A DNA stretch of 64,000 nucleotides, taken from Streptomyces pilosus. GTDB taxonomy: Bacteria > Actinomycetota > Actinomycetes > Streptomycetales > Streptomycetaceae. The stretch spans positions 496,001 to 560,000 of the forward strand of contig NZ_BMTU01000003.1 in NCBI RefSeq assembly GCF_014649835.1, given 5' to 3'. The notes below the pieces were generated by a model. That model was not told where the DNA came from and made no database searches. It saw nothing but the letters and a program-made list of their open reading frames with translations. How positions within the stretch are numbered: the stretch's first letter is position 1; each line of letters begins with the position of its first letter. Positions 9,183 to 18,966 of the stretch are shown piece by piece. Position numbers and translations under genes: made by a program.

Positions 9183-9217
9183 TGACAGCCTGCTGTCGTC
9201 ATGACAGGCTACTGTCA
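9183..9217. promoter_or_regulatory. Two tandem 16-bp palindromes before the DJ-1/MarR operon
   Basis: TGACAGCCTGCTGTCG (9183-9198) and TGACAGGCTACTGTCA (9202-9217) share the form TGACAG-N4-CTGTCA and start 19 bp apart, 41 bp upstream of the DJ-1-like gene. The second copy is perfect in its arms and the first has one mismatch. The downstream MarR protein (9860-10330) is the obvious candidate ligand, implying autoregulation of the operon. Confidence 0.7.
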
Positions 9218-9257
9218 TCAGAAGGCGGATCCGGACACCACACCCCAGGGAGCGGTC

Positions 9258-9863
9258 ATGACCCGCAAGCCCGTGCACCTCGCCGTCTACGACACCTACG
9301 CCGACTGGGAGACCGGTCACACCACCGCGCACCTCGCGCTCGCCGGCTACGAGGTGCGCACCGTCGCCCCGGCCGGGGAACCGGTCACCAGCATGGGCGG
9401 ACTGCGCGTGCTGCCCGACCTCGCGCTCGACGCGCTGCGCCCCGGGGACAGCTCGCTGCTGATCCTCCCCGGTGCCGCCCGCTGGGACGAGAGTGACGAC
9501 CTCGCCCCCTTCGCCCGCACCGCCCGCGCCTTCCTCGACGCCGGGGTGCCCGTCGCCGCGATCTGCGGGGCCACCGCCGGGCTGGCCCGCGAGGGGCTGC
9601 TCGACGACCGCGCGCACACCAGCGGCGCCGCCCCCTACCTCGCCATGACCGGCTACGCCGGCGCCGGACGGTACGCGGAGGCGGACGCGGTCACCGACGG
9701 GGGTCTCGTCACCGCCGGACCGACCGAGCCCGTCGCCTTCGCCCGCGAGGTCTTCCGGCTGCTCGGCGCCTACGACGCGAAGACCACCGACGCCTGGTAC
9801 CGGCTGTTCCACGACTCCGACCCGGCCGCCTACGCCGAGTACGAGGAGGCGCTGAGCCGGTGA
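9258..9863 (+). CDS. DJ-1/PfpI-family protein (class I glutamine amidotransferase-like)
   Basis: A 201-aa protein of the DJ-1/ThiJ/PfpI superfamily. The nucleophile-elbow cysteine is in VPVAAICGATAGLAREGLLD near residue 100, and the conserved acidic residue sits in the N-terminal strand region AVYDTYADWETGH. A C-terminal extension follows FAREVFRLLGAYDAKTTDAW. Members act as deglycase/hydratase-like or stress proteins; the substrate is unassigned. The ATG at 9258 follows AGGGAGCGGTC. Its stop overlaps the GTG of the MarR gene (GTGA), so the two are translationally coupled behind the tandem operators. Confidence 0.88.
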   Translation: MTRKPVHLAVYDTYADWETGHTTAHLALAGYEVRTVAPAGEPVTSMGGLRVLPDLALDALRPGDSSLLILPGAARWDESDDLAPFARTARAFLDAGVPVAAICGATAGLAREGLLDDRAHTSGAAPYLAMTGYAGAGRYAEADAVTDGGLVTAGPTEPVAFAREVFRLLGAYDAKTTDAWYRLFHDSDPAAYAEYEEALSR

Positions 9864-10330
9864 GCCGTCAGCAGCAGGACCTGCTCAGCCGGGGCGCGCT
9901 CGGCACCTTCCGGCTGAACGGCCAGTTCCTCGCGGTCGCGGAGGAACTGGCCCGGCCCGCCGGGATCAGCGCCGCCCGCTGGCAGGTGCTCGGCGCCGTC
10001 CTCGGCGAGCCGCTTCCCGTCTCCGGGATCGCCAGGGCCATGGGCATCACCCGGCAGAGCGTGCAGCGCGTCGCGGACCTGCTGGTGGACGCCGGACTGG
10101 CCGAGTACCGGCCCAACCCCGCCCACCGCCGCGCCAAGCTCCTCGCCCCCACCGACGAGGGCCGCGCCGCGGTCCGCCGCATCGACCCCGGCCACGCGGC
10201 CTTCGCCGAGCGGCTGGCGCGGGCGTACGAGGAGGAGTACGGCGAGGAGGACCTCGCCCGGGCGGTGCGGGCGCTGGAGCGGCTGTCCGAGGTGCTCGAC
10301 CGGATCGGACCGCCTGTTACGGAACCGTAG
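9860..10330 (+). CDS. MarR-family transcriptional regulator
   Basis: A 156-aa winged-helix regulator. ISAARWQVLGAVLGEPLPVS and IARAMGITRQSVQRVADLLV form the helix-turn-helix, and PNPAHRRAKLLAPTDEGR is the wing. The C-terminal helix LARAVRALERLSEVLDRI closes the dimer. It starts with GTG overlapping the DJ-1-like gene's stop. The two TGACAG-N4-CTGTCA palindromes upstream of the operon are its likely operators. MarR proteins with an oxidative or electrophile-stress partner often sense reactive compounds; here that is only inference, and no sensing cysteine is evident. Confidence 0.9.
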   Translation: MSRQQQDLLSRGALGTFRLNGQFLAVAEELARPAGISAARWQVLGAVLGEPLPVSGIARAMGITRQSVQRVADLLVDAGLAEYRPNPAHRRAKLLAPTDEGRAAVRRIDPGHAAFAERLARAYEEEYGEEDLARAVRALERLSEVLDRIGPPVTEP

Positions 10331-10409
10331 ACAGCGCCCCGCTCACCGCGCACCGGCCCCGCACTATCCTCGATCCGTTGCTCACTGCACGGGGGAAGGC
10401 GGCGCGGCG

Positions 10410-12278
<1,869 letters not shown>

Positions 12279-12417
12279 CCAAGTCCCGCGTCCCCCGCAC
12301 TGGTTGAACGTTCGGCGAACGCCGGTGAACTTCCGCGGACGCGGACCGGCCCCGCCTCCGCACGGCCGTACGGTGGCCACCCTGGCGGACGTGCGGGGCG
12401 GTTGCGGGGGCGGCACG

Positions 12418-12561
12418 ATGGAGTGGCTGAGCGCGGAGAACCTGGTGGCCGTGGGGACGGCGATCCTCGTGTGCGCGGCGCGCCGGCTGACGGCCGGCTC
12501 CGGCGGGACGGCCGGTCGCGTGGCGACCACGGCGGGAGCGCCGAAAGCGGCGCGGTCCTGA
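12418..12561 (+). CDS. Possible small membrane protein (47 aa)
   Basis: ATG at 12418 begins MEWLSAENLVAVGTAILV, one hydrophobic helix followed by a basic, low-complexity end. The opening resembles the N-terminal membrane anchor of longer Streptomyces proteins starting MEWLTxEN, so this may be a truncated relative rather than a functional gene. The 5' side GCGGGGGCGGCACG is only a weak ribosome-binding site. Confidence 0.35.
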   Translation: MEWLSAENLVAVGTAILVCAARRLTAGSGGTAGRVATTAGAPKAARS

Positions 12562-12562
12562 C

Positions 12563-12613
12563 GGGACGGCCGGTCTCGGCGCGGCCTGGTGGGACGGCCG
12601 GTCTCAGCGCGGC
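12563..12613. repeat. 23-bp direct repeat at the 3' end of the SLATT gene
   Basis: GGGACGGCCGGTCTC followed by GGCGCGGC (12563-12585) recurs with one change at 12591-12613, 28 bp on. The second copy spans the stop codon of the leftward gene at 12604. It probably reflects a small tandem duplication. Confidence 0.6.
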
Positions 12614-13350
12614 TCCGGCGGGCGCTGGCGCGGCATGTTGGGGCGGGCCGGCCCCGGCGGGGAGGAGAAACGGCCGTGCGGGAGGGGGCCCTCCGGCCGT
12701 CCGCCGCCCGCCAGCGCCGTCTGCACGCCCAGCGGCGCGCCCCCGCTGCGGAACTCCACCATCCAGTCGGCCGTCTCCACCCGCACCAGCTCCGTGACGT
12801 CCTCCGAGAACCGCCTGAGCACCGTGAGGCACCGCTCGGCCGCCTCGCTCGCCGTGCCCTCGGTGGGACCCAGCACCTCGCGGACGCACTCCGAGGCCCA
12901 GTCGAACTGGAAGCTCTGCAGCCGCCGTTGGAGGGCCTGTGCCGTCGCCACGTCCCGCATCCAGCCGGACGTCATCCCGAAGAACCGGTCCCCGGCTACA
13001 CATGCCACCGCCAGCAGCAGCGCCAGGTACCCCCAGGACGCGGAGCCGTCGGCCGCGCCGGTCAGGTCGAGCAGCGGCAGCGCCGCCCCGGCCAGCGCGC
13101 CCGCCGCGGTACCCGCCCGCAGCGCCCACGCGCACCGCCGCTTCCAGGCGCGGTCCTCCAGGTACCAGGCGGCGGTGTCCAGCGCCCCGCGCTCCACCCA
13201 CCGGTACAGCTCGTCCAGCCGGGACGCCGGGTCGCCCCAGTCCCCGAGCGGGAACGCGCGTCCGGCCGGATCGCCCGGCCGCTCCCCGGCCGTCCCCTCG
13301 CCCCGCCGGTCCTGAGACCGACCCTCGGGCTGCATCTCCGGCTGACCCAC
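12604..13350 (-). CDS. SLATT/DUF4231-like two-helix membrane protein
   Basis: A 248-aa protein. After an Arg/Gly-rich N-terminus comes an amphipathic segment (DPASRLDELYRWVERGALDT), two closely spaced membrane helices (CAWALRAGTAAGALAGAALP and SWGYLALLLAVACVAGDRFF) and a long helical region (VATAQALQRRLQSFQFDW ... LTVLRRFSEDVTELVRVETA). This two-TM-plus-helix layout is that of the SLATT/DUF4231 family, some members of which are predicted membrane effectors of nucleotide-activated conflict systems. No nucleotide-synthesising partner is next to it. The GTG at 13350 has GGGAG 7 nt upstream; the ATG at 13335 is the alternative. Confidence 0.7.
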   Translation of the reverse strand: MGQPEMQPEGRSQDRRGEGTAGERPGDPAGRAFPLGDWGDPASRLDELYRWVERGALDTAAWYLEDRAWKRRCAWALRAGTAAGALAGAALPLLDLTGAADGSASWGYLALLLAVACVAGDRFFGMTSGWMRDVATAQALQRRLQSFQFDWASECVREVLGPTEGTASEAAERCLTVLRRFSEDVTELVRVETADWMVEFRSGGAPLGVQTALAGGGRPEGPLPHGRFSSPPGPARPNMPRQRPPEPR

Positions 13351-13665
13351 CCGGTATCTCCCTACTGCACCGACCCTGCCGACCCCTGCTGATCCCTGCC
13401 GGCCCCCGCCCGGCGACGCGTACGTTGTGTGCATGGATTGTGACGCCAAGTGCGCGCGCGTCCGACCCTTCCTACCTCCCAATGGGTGGCGGCGCCGGGG
13501 GTTCGGGCGCCCTTTCCCCCGGAAGTAGGCCGTCGTCCGGTATAGGGCCCCGTCCGGGACTCACTCGAAAGAGTGCCGGGGCGACGGCTGGTCCGACCAC
13601 GTAGGCTCGTGCCGAACGGCAAAACCGTGATACACGGACCGACGGACCGACCAAGGAGCTGAATC
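13351..13665. other. Intergenic region, divergent promoters for SLATT gene and ybaB-recR
   Basis: A 315-bp gap between divergent genes, with no convincing reading frame. The part before ybaB contains a GC-rich imperfect hairpin (CCGGGGG/CCCCCGG around 13496-13522) and GTCCGACC/GACGGACCGACC short repeats. Because recR loci can carry SRP RNA or tRNA genes, I looked for the SRP domain-IV signature and a cloverleaf and found neither. Confidence 0.5.
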
Positions 13666-14007
13666 GTGATCCCCGGTGGTGGCCAGCCCAACATGCAGCA
13701 GCTGCTCCAGCAGGCCCAGAAGATGCAGCAGGACCTTGCCCAGGCGCAGGAGGAACTCGCGCGTACGGAGGTCGAGGGACAGGCGGGCGGCGGACTGGTG
13801 AAGGCCACCGTCACCGGCTCCGGCGAACTGCGCGCGCTGACGATCGACCCGAAGGCGGTGGACCCGGAGGACACCGAGACCCTCGCGGACCTGGTCGTCG
13901 CGGCGGTCCAGGCGGCCAACGAGAACGCCCAGGCCCTCCAGCAGCAGAAGCTCGGCCCGCTCGCCCAGGGACTGGGCGGCGGAGGGATCCCCGGTCTCCC
14001 CTTCTGA
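13666..14007 (+). CDS. YbaB/EbfC-family nucleoid-associated protein
   Basis: A 113-aa dimeric DNA-binding protein. The N-terminal coiled helix is rich in Gln and Met ([20 protein letters not shown]), then comes the YbaB core [20 protein letters not shown] and [20 protein letters not shown], and a C-terminal helix with a Gly-rich end. YbaB sits immediately upstream of recR in most bacteria, as here (78-bp gap), and may act with it at DNA. The start is GTG at 13666 after AAGGAGCTGAATC, a strong ribosome-binding site. Confidence 0.95.
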   Translation: MIPGGGQPNMQQLLQQAQKMQQDLAQAQEELARTEVEGQAGGGLVKATVTGSGELRALTIDPKAVDPEDTETLADLVVAAVQAANENAQALQQQKLGPLAQGLGGGGIPGLPF

Positions 14008-14085
14008 CCTTCCCGCCCTTACTAAGAAGGCCCGCGGGCCTCTACCGTACGTACTGAAGCACCACCTAGGAAGGACGGCAGTCCG

Positions 14086-14685
14086 TTGTACGAAGGCGTG
14101 GTCCAGGACCTCATCGACGAGCTGGGGCGGCTGCCCGGCGTCGGTCCCAAGAGCGCGCAGCGGATCGCCTTCCACATCCTGCAGGCGGAGCCGACGGACG
14201 TACGGCGCCTCGCGCACGCGCTGATGGAGGTCAAGGCGAAGGTCCGCTTCTGCGCGACCTGCGGGAACGTCGCGCAGGAGGAGCAGTGCGGCATCTGCCG
14301 CGACGCCCGCCGCGACCCGGCGGTCATCTGCGTGGTGGAGGAGCCCAAGGACGTGGTGGCCATCGAGCGCACCCGTGAGTTCCGGGGCCGCTACCACGTG
14401 CTGGGCGGGGCGATCAGCCCGATCGACGGGGTGGGCCCGGACGATCTGCGGATCCGGGAACTCCTGGCCCGTCTCGCCGACGGCACGGTCACGGAGCTCA
14501 TCCTGGCCACGGACCCGAACCTCGAGGGCGAGGCCACGGCGACGTACCTCGCCCGCATGATCAAGCCCATGGGCCTGAAGGTCACCCGCCTGGCCAGCGG
14601 CCTCCCGGTGGGCGGCGACCTGGAATACGCGGACGAGGTCACCCTCGGCCGCGCCTTCGAGGGGAGACGACTCCTAGATGTCTGA
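14086..14685 (+). CDS. recR: Recombination mediator RecR
   Basis: A 199-aa RecF-pathway protein that helps load RecA at gaps. Order of features: helix-hairpin-helix [20 protein letters not shown] (residues 7-26), zinc finger CATCG...CGIC near 60-75, Toprim domain beginning [20 protein letters not shown], with [16 protein letters not shown], then [17 protein letters not shown] and the C-terminal Walker-B-like segment [19 protein letters not shown]. The start is TTG at 14086 after AGGAAGGACGGCAG. It overlaps the downstream DUF5063 gene by 8 bp. Confidence 0.98.
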   Translation: MYEGVVQDLIDELGRLPGVGPKSAQRIAFHILQAEPTDVRRLAHALMEVKAKVRFCATCGNVAQEEQCGICRDARRDPAVICVVEEPKDVVAIERTREFRGRYHVLGGAISPIDGVGPDDLRIRELLARLADGTVTELILATDPNLEGEATATYLARMIKPMGLKVTRLASGLPVGGDLEYADEVTLGRAFEGRRLLDV

Positions 14686-15337
14686 CGCCACGCTGCACGC
14701 GACCGACCGGAATCCGGACGACTTCGCGGTCCAGGTCGCGGACCAGATCGAGAGCTTCCTGGTCGCCGTCACGGAGGTCGCGAAGGGCGACGAGCCCGAC
14801 TCGGCGGTCCCCTTCCTCCTCCTGGAGGTCTCCCAGCTGCTGCTGGCGGGCGGCCGCCTGGGCGCCCACGAGGACATCGTCCCCGACGAGCGCTACGAGC
14901 CCGACCTGGGCCCGGAGGCCGACGTGGACCTGCTCCGCGAGAACCTGGCCCGCCTGCTCGACCCGGTCGACGTCTACTCCGAGGTCTTCGACCCCTACGA
15001 GCCCCGCAAGGCGCCCGTCCCGGCCCGTATCTCCGACGACCTCACCGACGTCATCACCGACCTCCGCCACGGCATGGCCCACTACAAGGCCGGCCGCACC
15101 ACGGAGGCCCTGTGGTGGTGGCAGTTCTCCTACTTCTCCAACTGGGGCTCCACGGCGTCCGCCACCCTGCGCGCCCTGCAGTCGGTGGTCGCCCACGTCC
15201 GCCTGAACCAGCCCCTCGCCGAACTCGACGGCCTCGACACCGACCAGGGCATGGGCGACGACACCCTGGAATTCGAGGCGGGCCGCGTCATGGCCCAGGA
15301 GATCGCCGCCCCCCTGGGCATGCGCCCGGTCACCTGA
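14678..15337 (+). CDS. DUF5063-family protein
   Basis: A 219-aa soluble acidic protein with a conserved helical core ([20 protein letters not shown] ... [20 protein letters not shown]) and a Trp-rich stretch ([20 protein letters not shown]). It starts inside recR and is probably co-expressed with ybaB-recR. The linkage recR-DUF5063-ask is widespread in streptomycetes. Function unknown. Confidence 0.88.
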   Translation: MSDATLHATDRNPDDFAVQVADQIESFLVAVTEVAKGDEPDSAVPFLLLEVSQLLLAGGRLGAHEDIVPDERYEPDLGPEADVDLLRENLARLLDPVDVYSEVFDPYEPRKAPVPARISDDLTDVITDLRHGMAHYKAGRTTEALWWWQFSYFSNWGSTASATLRALQSVVAHVRLNQPLAELDGLDTDQGMGDDTLEFEAGRVMAQEIAAPLGMRPVT

Positions 15338-15545
15338 GAGCCACTCCGCACGCCCCGGTGTGACGCGGGTCGCTTTTCCGAGTGGGTCGGGGCGGGATGG
15401 GCATGAGCCCCCTGCGCGGGCGGCCGGATGTCTCACGATGCGATATCGCGGAGGGGTTTTTCGGACGCTCGATAGACTGAACCGACCGCGGCGCACACCT
15501 GTGTGTGCGGACCGCGGAAAACGACGGACTGAGCGAGGAGCGCAC

Positions 15546-16823
15546 GTGGGCCTTGTCGTGCAGAAGTACGGAGGCTCCTCCGTAGCCGATGCCGAAGGCA
15601 TCAAGCGCGTCGCCAAGCGGATCGTGGAAGCCAAGAGGAACGGCCACCAGGTGGTCGCCGTGGTTTCCGCGATGGGCGACACGACGGACGAGCTGATCGA
15701 TCTCGCCGAGCAGGTTTCCCCGATTCCTGCCGGGCGCGAGCTCGACATGCTGCTGACCGCCGGAGAGCGGATCTCGATGGCCCTGCTGGCCATGGCGATC
15801 AAGAACCTGGGCCACAACGCCCAGAGCTTCACCGGCAGCCAGGCAGGTGTCATCACCGACTCGGTCCACAACAAAGCCCGCATCATCGATGTCACGCCGG
15901 GCCGGATCAAGGCCTCGGTGGACGAGGGCAACATCGCCATCGTCGCCGGCTTCCAGGGCGTCAGCCAGGACACCAAGGACATCACCACGCTCGGCCGCGG
16001 CGGTTCCGACACCACCGCCGTCGCCCTCGCCGCCGCGCTCGACGCCGAGGTCTGCGAGATCTACACGGACGTCGACGGCGTGTTCACCGCCGACCCGCGC
16101 GTGGTGACCAGGGCCAGGAAGATCGACTGGATCTCGTTCGAGGACATGCTCGAACTGGCGGCCTCCGGTTCCAAGGTGCTGCTCCACCGCTGTGTGGAGT
16201 ACGCCCGCCGGTACAACATCCCGATCCACGTCCGCTCGTCCTTCAGCGGACTCCAGGGCACGTGGGTCAGCAGCGAGCCGAAGAAGCAAGGGGACAAGCA
16301 GGTGGAGCAGGCTCTCATCTCCGGTGTCGCGCACGACACCTCCGAGGCCAAGGTCACGGTCGTCGGCGTGCCGGACAAGCCCGGCGAGGCGGCTTCGATC
16401 TTCCGCACGATCGCCGACGCCGAGATCAACATCGACATGGTCGTGCAGAACGTGTCCGCCGCCTCCACCGGCCTGACGGACATCTCCTTCACCCTGCCGA
16501 AGACCGAGGGCCGCAAGGCCATCGACGCCCTGGAGAAGAACAAGGCCGCCATCGGCTTCGACTCCCTGCGCTACGACGACCAGATCGGCAAGATCTCCCT
16601 GGTCGGCGCGGGCATGAAGACCAACCCGGGCGTCACCGCCGACTTCTTCACCGCGCTCAGCGACGCGGGCGTCAACATCGAGCTGATCTCGACCTCCGAG
16701 ATCCGCATCTCGGTCGTCACCCGCAAGGACGACGTGCCCGAGGCCGTCCGCGCCGTGCACTCCGCCTTCGGACTGGACTCCGACAGCGACGAGGCCGTGG
16801 TCTACGGAGGCACCGGCCGCTGA
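15546..16823 (+). CDS. ask: Aspartate kinase (alpha subunit, with internal beta start)
   Basis: Phosphorylates aspartate, the first step to lysine, threonine, methionine and diaminopimelate. The 425-aa protein opens with the KYGGSS kinase motif ([20 protein letters not shown]), with [26 protein letters not shown] and [16 protein letters not shown] in the catalytic domain. Two ACT domains follow (from about residue 265: [20 protein letters not shown]; and from about 345: [20 protein letters not shown]), which bind feedback inhibitors. The start is GTG at 15546 after GAGGAG. An internal start at 16302 probably yields a beta subunit. A TAGACT -10-like hexamer lies at 15473-15478. Its stop overlaps the ATG of asd. 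Confidence 0.97.
   Translation: MGLVVQKYGGSSVADAEGIKRVAKRIVEAKRNGHQVVAVVSAMGDTTDELIDLAEQVSPIPAGRELDMLLTAGERISMALLAMAIKNLGHNAQSFTGSQAGVITDSVHNKARIIDVTPGRIKASVDEGNIAIVAGFQGVSQDTKDITTLGRGGSDTTAVALAAALDAEVCEIYTDVDGVFTADPRVVTRARKIDWISFEDMLELAASGSKVLLHRCVEYARRYNIPIHVRSSFSGLQGTWVSSEPKKQGDKQVEQALISGVAHDTSEAKVTVVGVPDKPGEAASIFRTIADAEINIDMVVQNVSAASTGLTDISFTLPKTEGRKAIDALEKNKAAIGFDSLRYDDQIGKISLVGAGMKTNPGVTADFFTALSDAGVNIELISTSEIRISVVTRKDDVPEAVRAVHSAFGLDSDSDEAVVYGGTGR
16288..16304 (+). promoter_or_regulatory. Internal ribosome-binding site and GTG start for aspartokinase beta subunit
   Basis: AAGGGGA (16288-16294) lies 7 nt before an in-frame GTG (16302) at codon 253 of ask. Translation from it would give a 173-aa ACT-domain protein beginning [10 protein letters not shown]. 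In-frame alpha/beta aspartokinases of this layout are known from Corynebacterium and Bacillus. Confidence 0.7.
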
Positions 16824-17896
16824 TGGCCGGACCCGAGGGACCCGGACGTTCCGGGCGGCCGACGCTCGCGGTCGTGGGAGCGACCGGGGCCGTCGGCACG
16901 GTCATGCTCCAGATCCTGTCCCAGCGGGCGGACGTCTGGGGCGAGATCCGGCTCGTCGCCTCCGCGCGCTCGGCCGGCCGCAAGCTGACCGTGCGCGGCG
17001 AAGAGGTCGAGGTGGTGGCGCTCACCGAGGAGGCCTTCGACGGGGTCGACGTCGCGATGTTCGACGTCCCCGACGAGGTCGCCGAGCAGTGGGCGCCCGT
17101 CGCCGCCGCGCGGGGCGCGGTGGTCGTCGACAACTCCGGCGCCTTCCGCATGGACCCGGACGTGCCGCTCGTCGTGCCCGAGGTCAACCCGCACGCCGTG
17201 CGCAGGCGCCCGCGCGGGATCGTCGCCAACCCGAACTGCACCACCCTGTCGATGATCGTCGCGCTGGGCGCGCTGCACGCCGAGTTCGGCCTGCGCGAAC
17301 TGGTCGCCTCCTCCTACCAGGCGGTCAGCGGTGCCGGCCTCGCCGGCGTGCGGACGCTGCGCGAACAGATGTCCCTGGTGGCCGGTACGGAACTGGGGAC
17401 CCACCCCGGCGACCTGCGGCGGGCCGTGGGGGACAGGACCGGCCCCTTCCCGGAGCCGGTCGCGCTGAACGTCGTGCCGTGGGCCGGATCGCTGCGCGAG
17501 GACGGCTGGTCCTCCGAGGAGATGAAGGTCCGGGACGAGACCCGCAAGATCCTGGGCCTGCCCGCGCTCCCCGTGGCGGTCACCTGTGTCCGCGTCCCCG
17601 TCGTCACCACGCACTCCCTCACCGTGCACGCCCGTTTCGAGGGCGAGGTCACCGTCGACCGGGCGCGCGAGATCATCGCCACCGCCCCCGGCGTCGTCCT
17701 GTTCGACAACCCGGCCGCGGGGGAGTTCCCCACCCCCGCCGACGTCGTCGGCACCGACCCGACCTGGGTCGGGCGGGTACGACGGGCCCTGGACGATCCC
17801 ACGGCACTGGAGCTGTTCGTGTGCGGGGACAACCTGCGCAAGGGCGCGGCGCTCAACACCGCGCAGATCGCGGAGCTCGTCGTCGCCGAGCGGTAA
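16823..17896 (+). CDS. asd: Aspartate-semialdehyde dehydrogenase
   Basis: Reduces aspartyl phosphate to aspartate semialdehyde with NADPH. 357 aa. The Rossmann motif is [16 protein letters not shown] at residue 16; the catalytic cysteine is in [17 protein letters not shown]; the substrate-binding region holds [14 protein letters not shown] and [17 protein letters not shown]; the conserved His is in [15 protein letters not shown]. The ATG at 16823 overlaps the ask stop (TGATG), so kinase and dehydrogenase are made coordinately and the unstable aspartyl phosphate can be used at once. Confidence 0.97.
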   Translation: MAGPEGPGRSGRPTLAVVGATGAVGTVMLQILSQRADVWGEIRLVASARSAGRKLTVRGEEVEVVALTEEAFDGVDVAMFDVPDEVAEQWAPVAAARGAVVVDNSGAFRMDPDVPLVVPEVNPHAVRRRPRGIVANPNCTTLSMIVALGALHAEFGLRELVASSYQAVSGAGLAGVRTLREQMSLVAGTELGTHPGDLRRAVGDRTGPFPEPVALNVVPWAGSLREDGWSSEEMKVRDETRKILGLPALPVAVTCVRVPVVTTHSLTVHARFEGEVTVDRAREIIATAPGVVLFDNPAAGEFPTPADVVGTDPTWVGRVRRALDDPTALELFVCGDNLRKGAALNTAQIAELVVAER

Positions 17897-18366
17897 AAGT
17901 TCTGGATCACGGAGGATTCGTTTGTAGGATCTGTGTAAGCCGCGGCAGCCGGGTTCTCGGTCTGGACCACTTGTCACCGCAGATACGGCGGCCGAGGATG
18001 GCACAAGGATTCACCTCCCCGTCCTCCGCAACCGAGCGGAGGGCGGGGAGCGTCTTTGCGGTCGCCCTTCCAGGGGCCTGGGGACGCTGCCTTTCAGACG
18101 TGGGGACGTCTGGAACCGGACGTGGGGACGTCCGTTCATATGGGACACAGGGGAAGAGCGGGTCGCATGAGGGCACGGAAAGCGCTGTCGGTGGTGCTGC
18201 CTGGCGCGGACGGGCCGCCGTCGGCGGCGGCCGCCGCGGAAGTGACGCCCGGCACGTACAACCCTTGCGGGGGGAAGCGTGTCCAACTGACGTGGCTGAG
18301 GTACTCGACTTCACAGCGCCGCGCGGCACGGCCCTCCGGCCGCCCCGCCAGGCTCTCCGACCCCGC
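17897..18366. other. Long gap upstream of ECF sigma gene
   Basis: About 470 bp between asd and the sigma gene. It holds a purine-rich tract after asd, a GGGGAC-rich stretch and the twin inverted repeat at 18095-18134. One frame stays open through it into the sigma gene with high GC at third positions from about 18292, so the sigma gene may start earlier than annotated here. No separate gene is convincing. Confidence 0.5.
18095..18134. promoter_or_regulatory. Twin 18-bp inverted repeats upstream of ECF sigma operon
   Basis: CAGACGTGGGGACGTCTG (18095-18112) and CGGACGTGGGGACGTCCG (18117-18134) each have perfect 7-bp arms around a GGGG centre, and start 22 bp apart (two helical turns). TGGAACCG between them resembles the GGAAC -35 element of ECF promoters. 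This looks like a two-site operator for an unidentified dimeric regulator. Confidence 0.65.
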
Positions 18367-18966
18367 ATGCCCGGCGCGTCCGGCGGCGGCATGCCGGTGA
18401 TCGCCCGCATGCCCGCAGCGCGGCCCGCCCGCATACCCGGTCAGCGTGACGGCGCCGACGACGCCGTCGCGGCCGGCACCACCGTCGACCACCTCACCGA
18501 GACCTACCGCGCCCACTACCGCTCGCTGCTGGGCCTGGCCGCGCTGCTGCTCGACGACACCGCCTCCTGCGAGGACGTCGTCCAGGAGGCGTTCATCCGC
18601 GTCCACTCGGCCCGCAAACGCGTCCGGGACCCGGAGAAGACCCTGGCCTACCTGCGCCAGACGGTGGTCAACCTGTCGCGTTCCGCGCTGCGCCGCCGCA
18701 TCCTCGGCCTGAAGCTGCTCTCCAAGCCCATGCCGGACATGGCGAGCGCGGAGGAGGGCGCCTACGACCAGCTGGAGCGCGACTCCCTCATCAAGGCGAT
18801 GAAGAACCTCCAGCGCCGCCAGCGCGAGGTGCTGGTGCTGCGCTACTTCGCCGACATGACGGAGGCCCAGGTCGCGGAGACGCTCGGCATCTCGCTGGGC
18901 TCGGTGAAGGCGTACGGCTCGCGCGGGATCGCGGCGCTGCGGCTGGCCATGGGGGCGTCGGCATGA
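18367..18966 (+). CDS. ECF-type RNA polymerase sigma factor
   Basis: A 199-aa alternative sigma factor. Region 2 spans TVDHLTETYRAHYRSLLGLA to EDVVQEAFIRVHSARKRVRD and includes the DVVQEAF core-binding helix. Region 4 is the helix-turn-helix LQRRQREVLVLRYFADMTEA and VAETLGISLGSVKAYGSRG. The linker LKLLSKPMPDMASAEEGAYD is short, as in ECF sigmas. The start is uncertain: ATG 18367 is used, with ATG 18391 and GTG 18292 in frame and no clearly best ribosome-binding site. It overlaps the downstream membrane-protein gene by ATGA, the arrangement usual for a sigma factor and its regulator. Confidence 0.9.
   Translation: MPGASGGGMPVIARMPAARPARIPGQRDGADDAVAAGTTVDHLTETYRAHYRSLLGLAALLLDDTASCEDVVQEAFIRVHSARKRVRDPEKTLAYLRQTVVNLSRSALRRRILGLKLLSKPMPDMASAEEGAYDQLERDSLIKAMKNLQRRQREVLVLRYFADMTEAQVAETLGISLGSVKAYGSRGIAALRLAMGASA

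Noticed and set aside
13351..13665. SRP RNA or tRNA-Ser near recR
   Set aside because: No domain-IV signature (GGAAG/AGCAG type loop) or cloverleaf was found in the gap.
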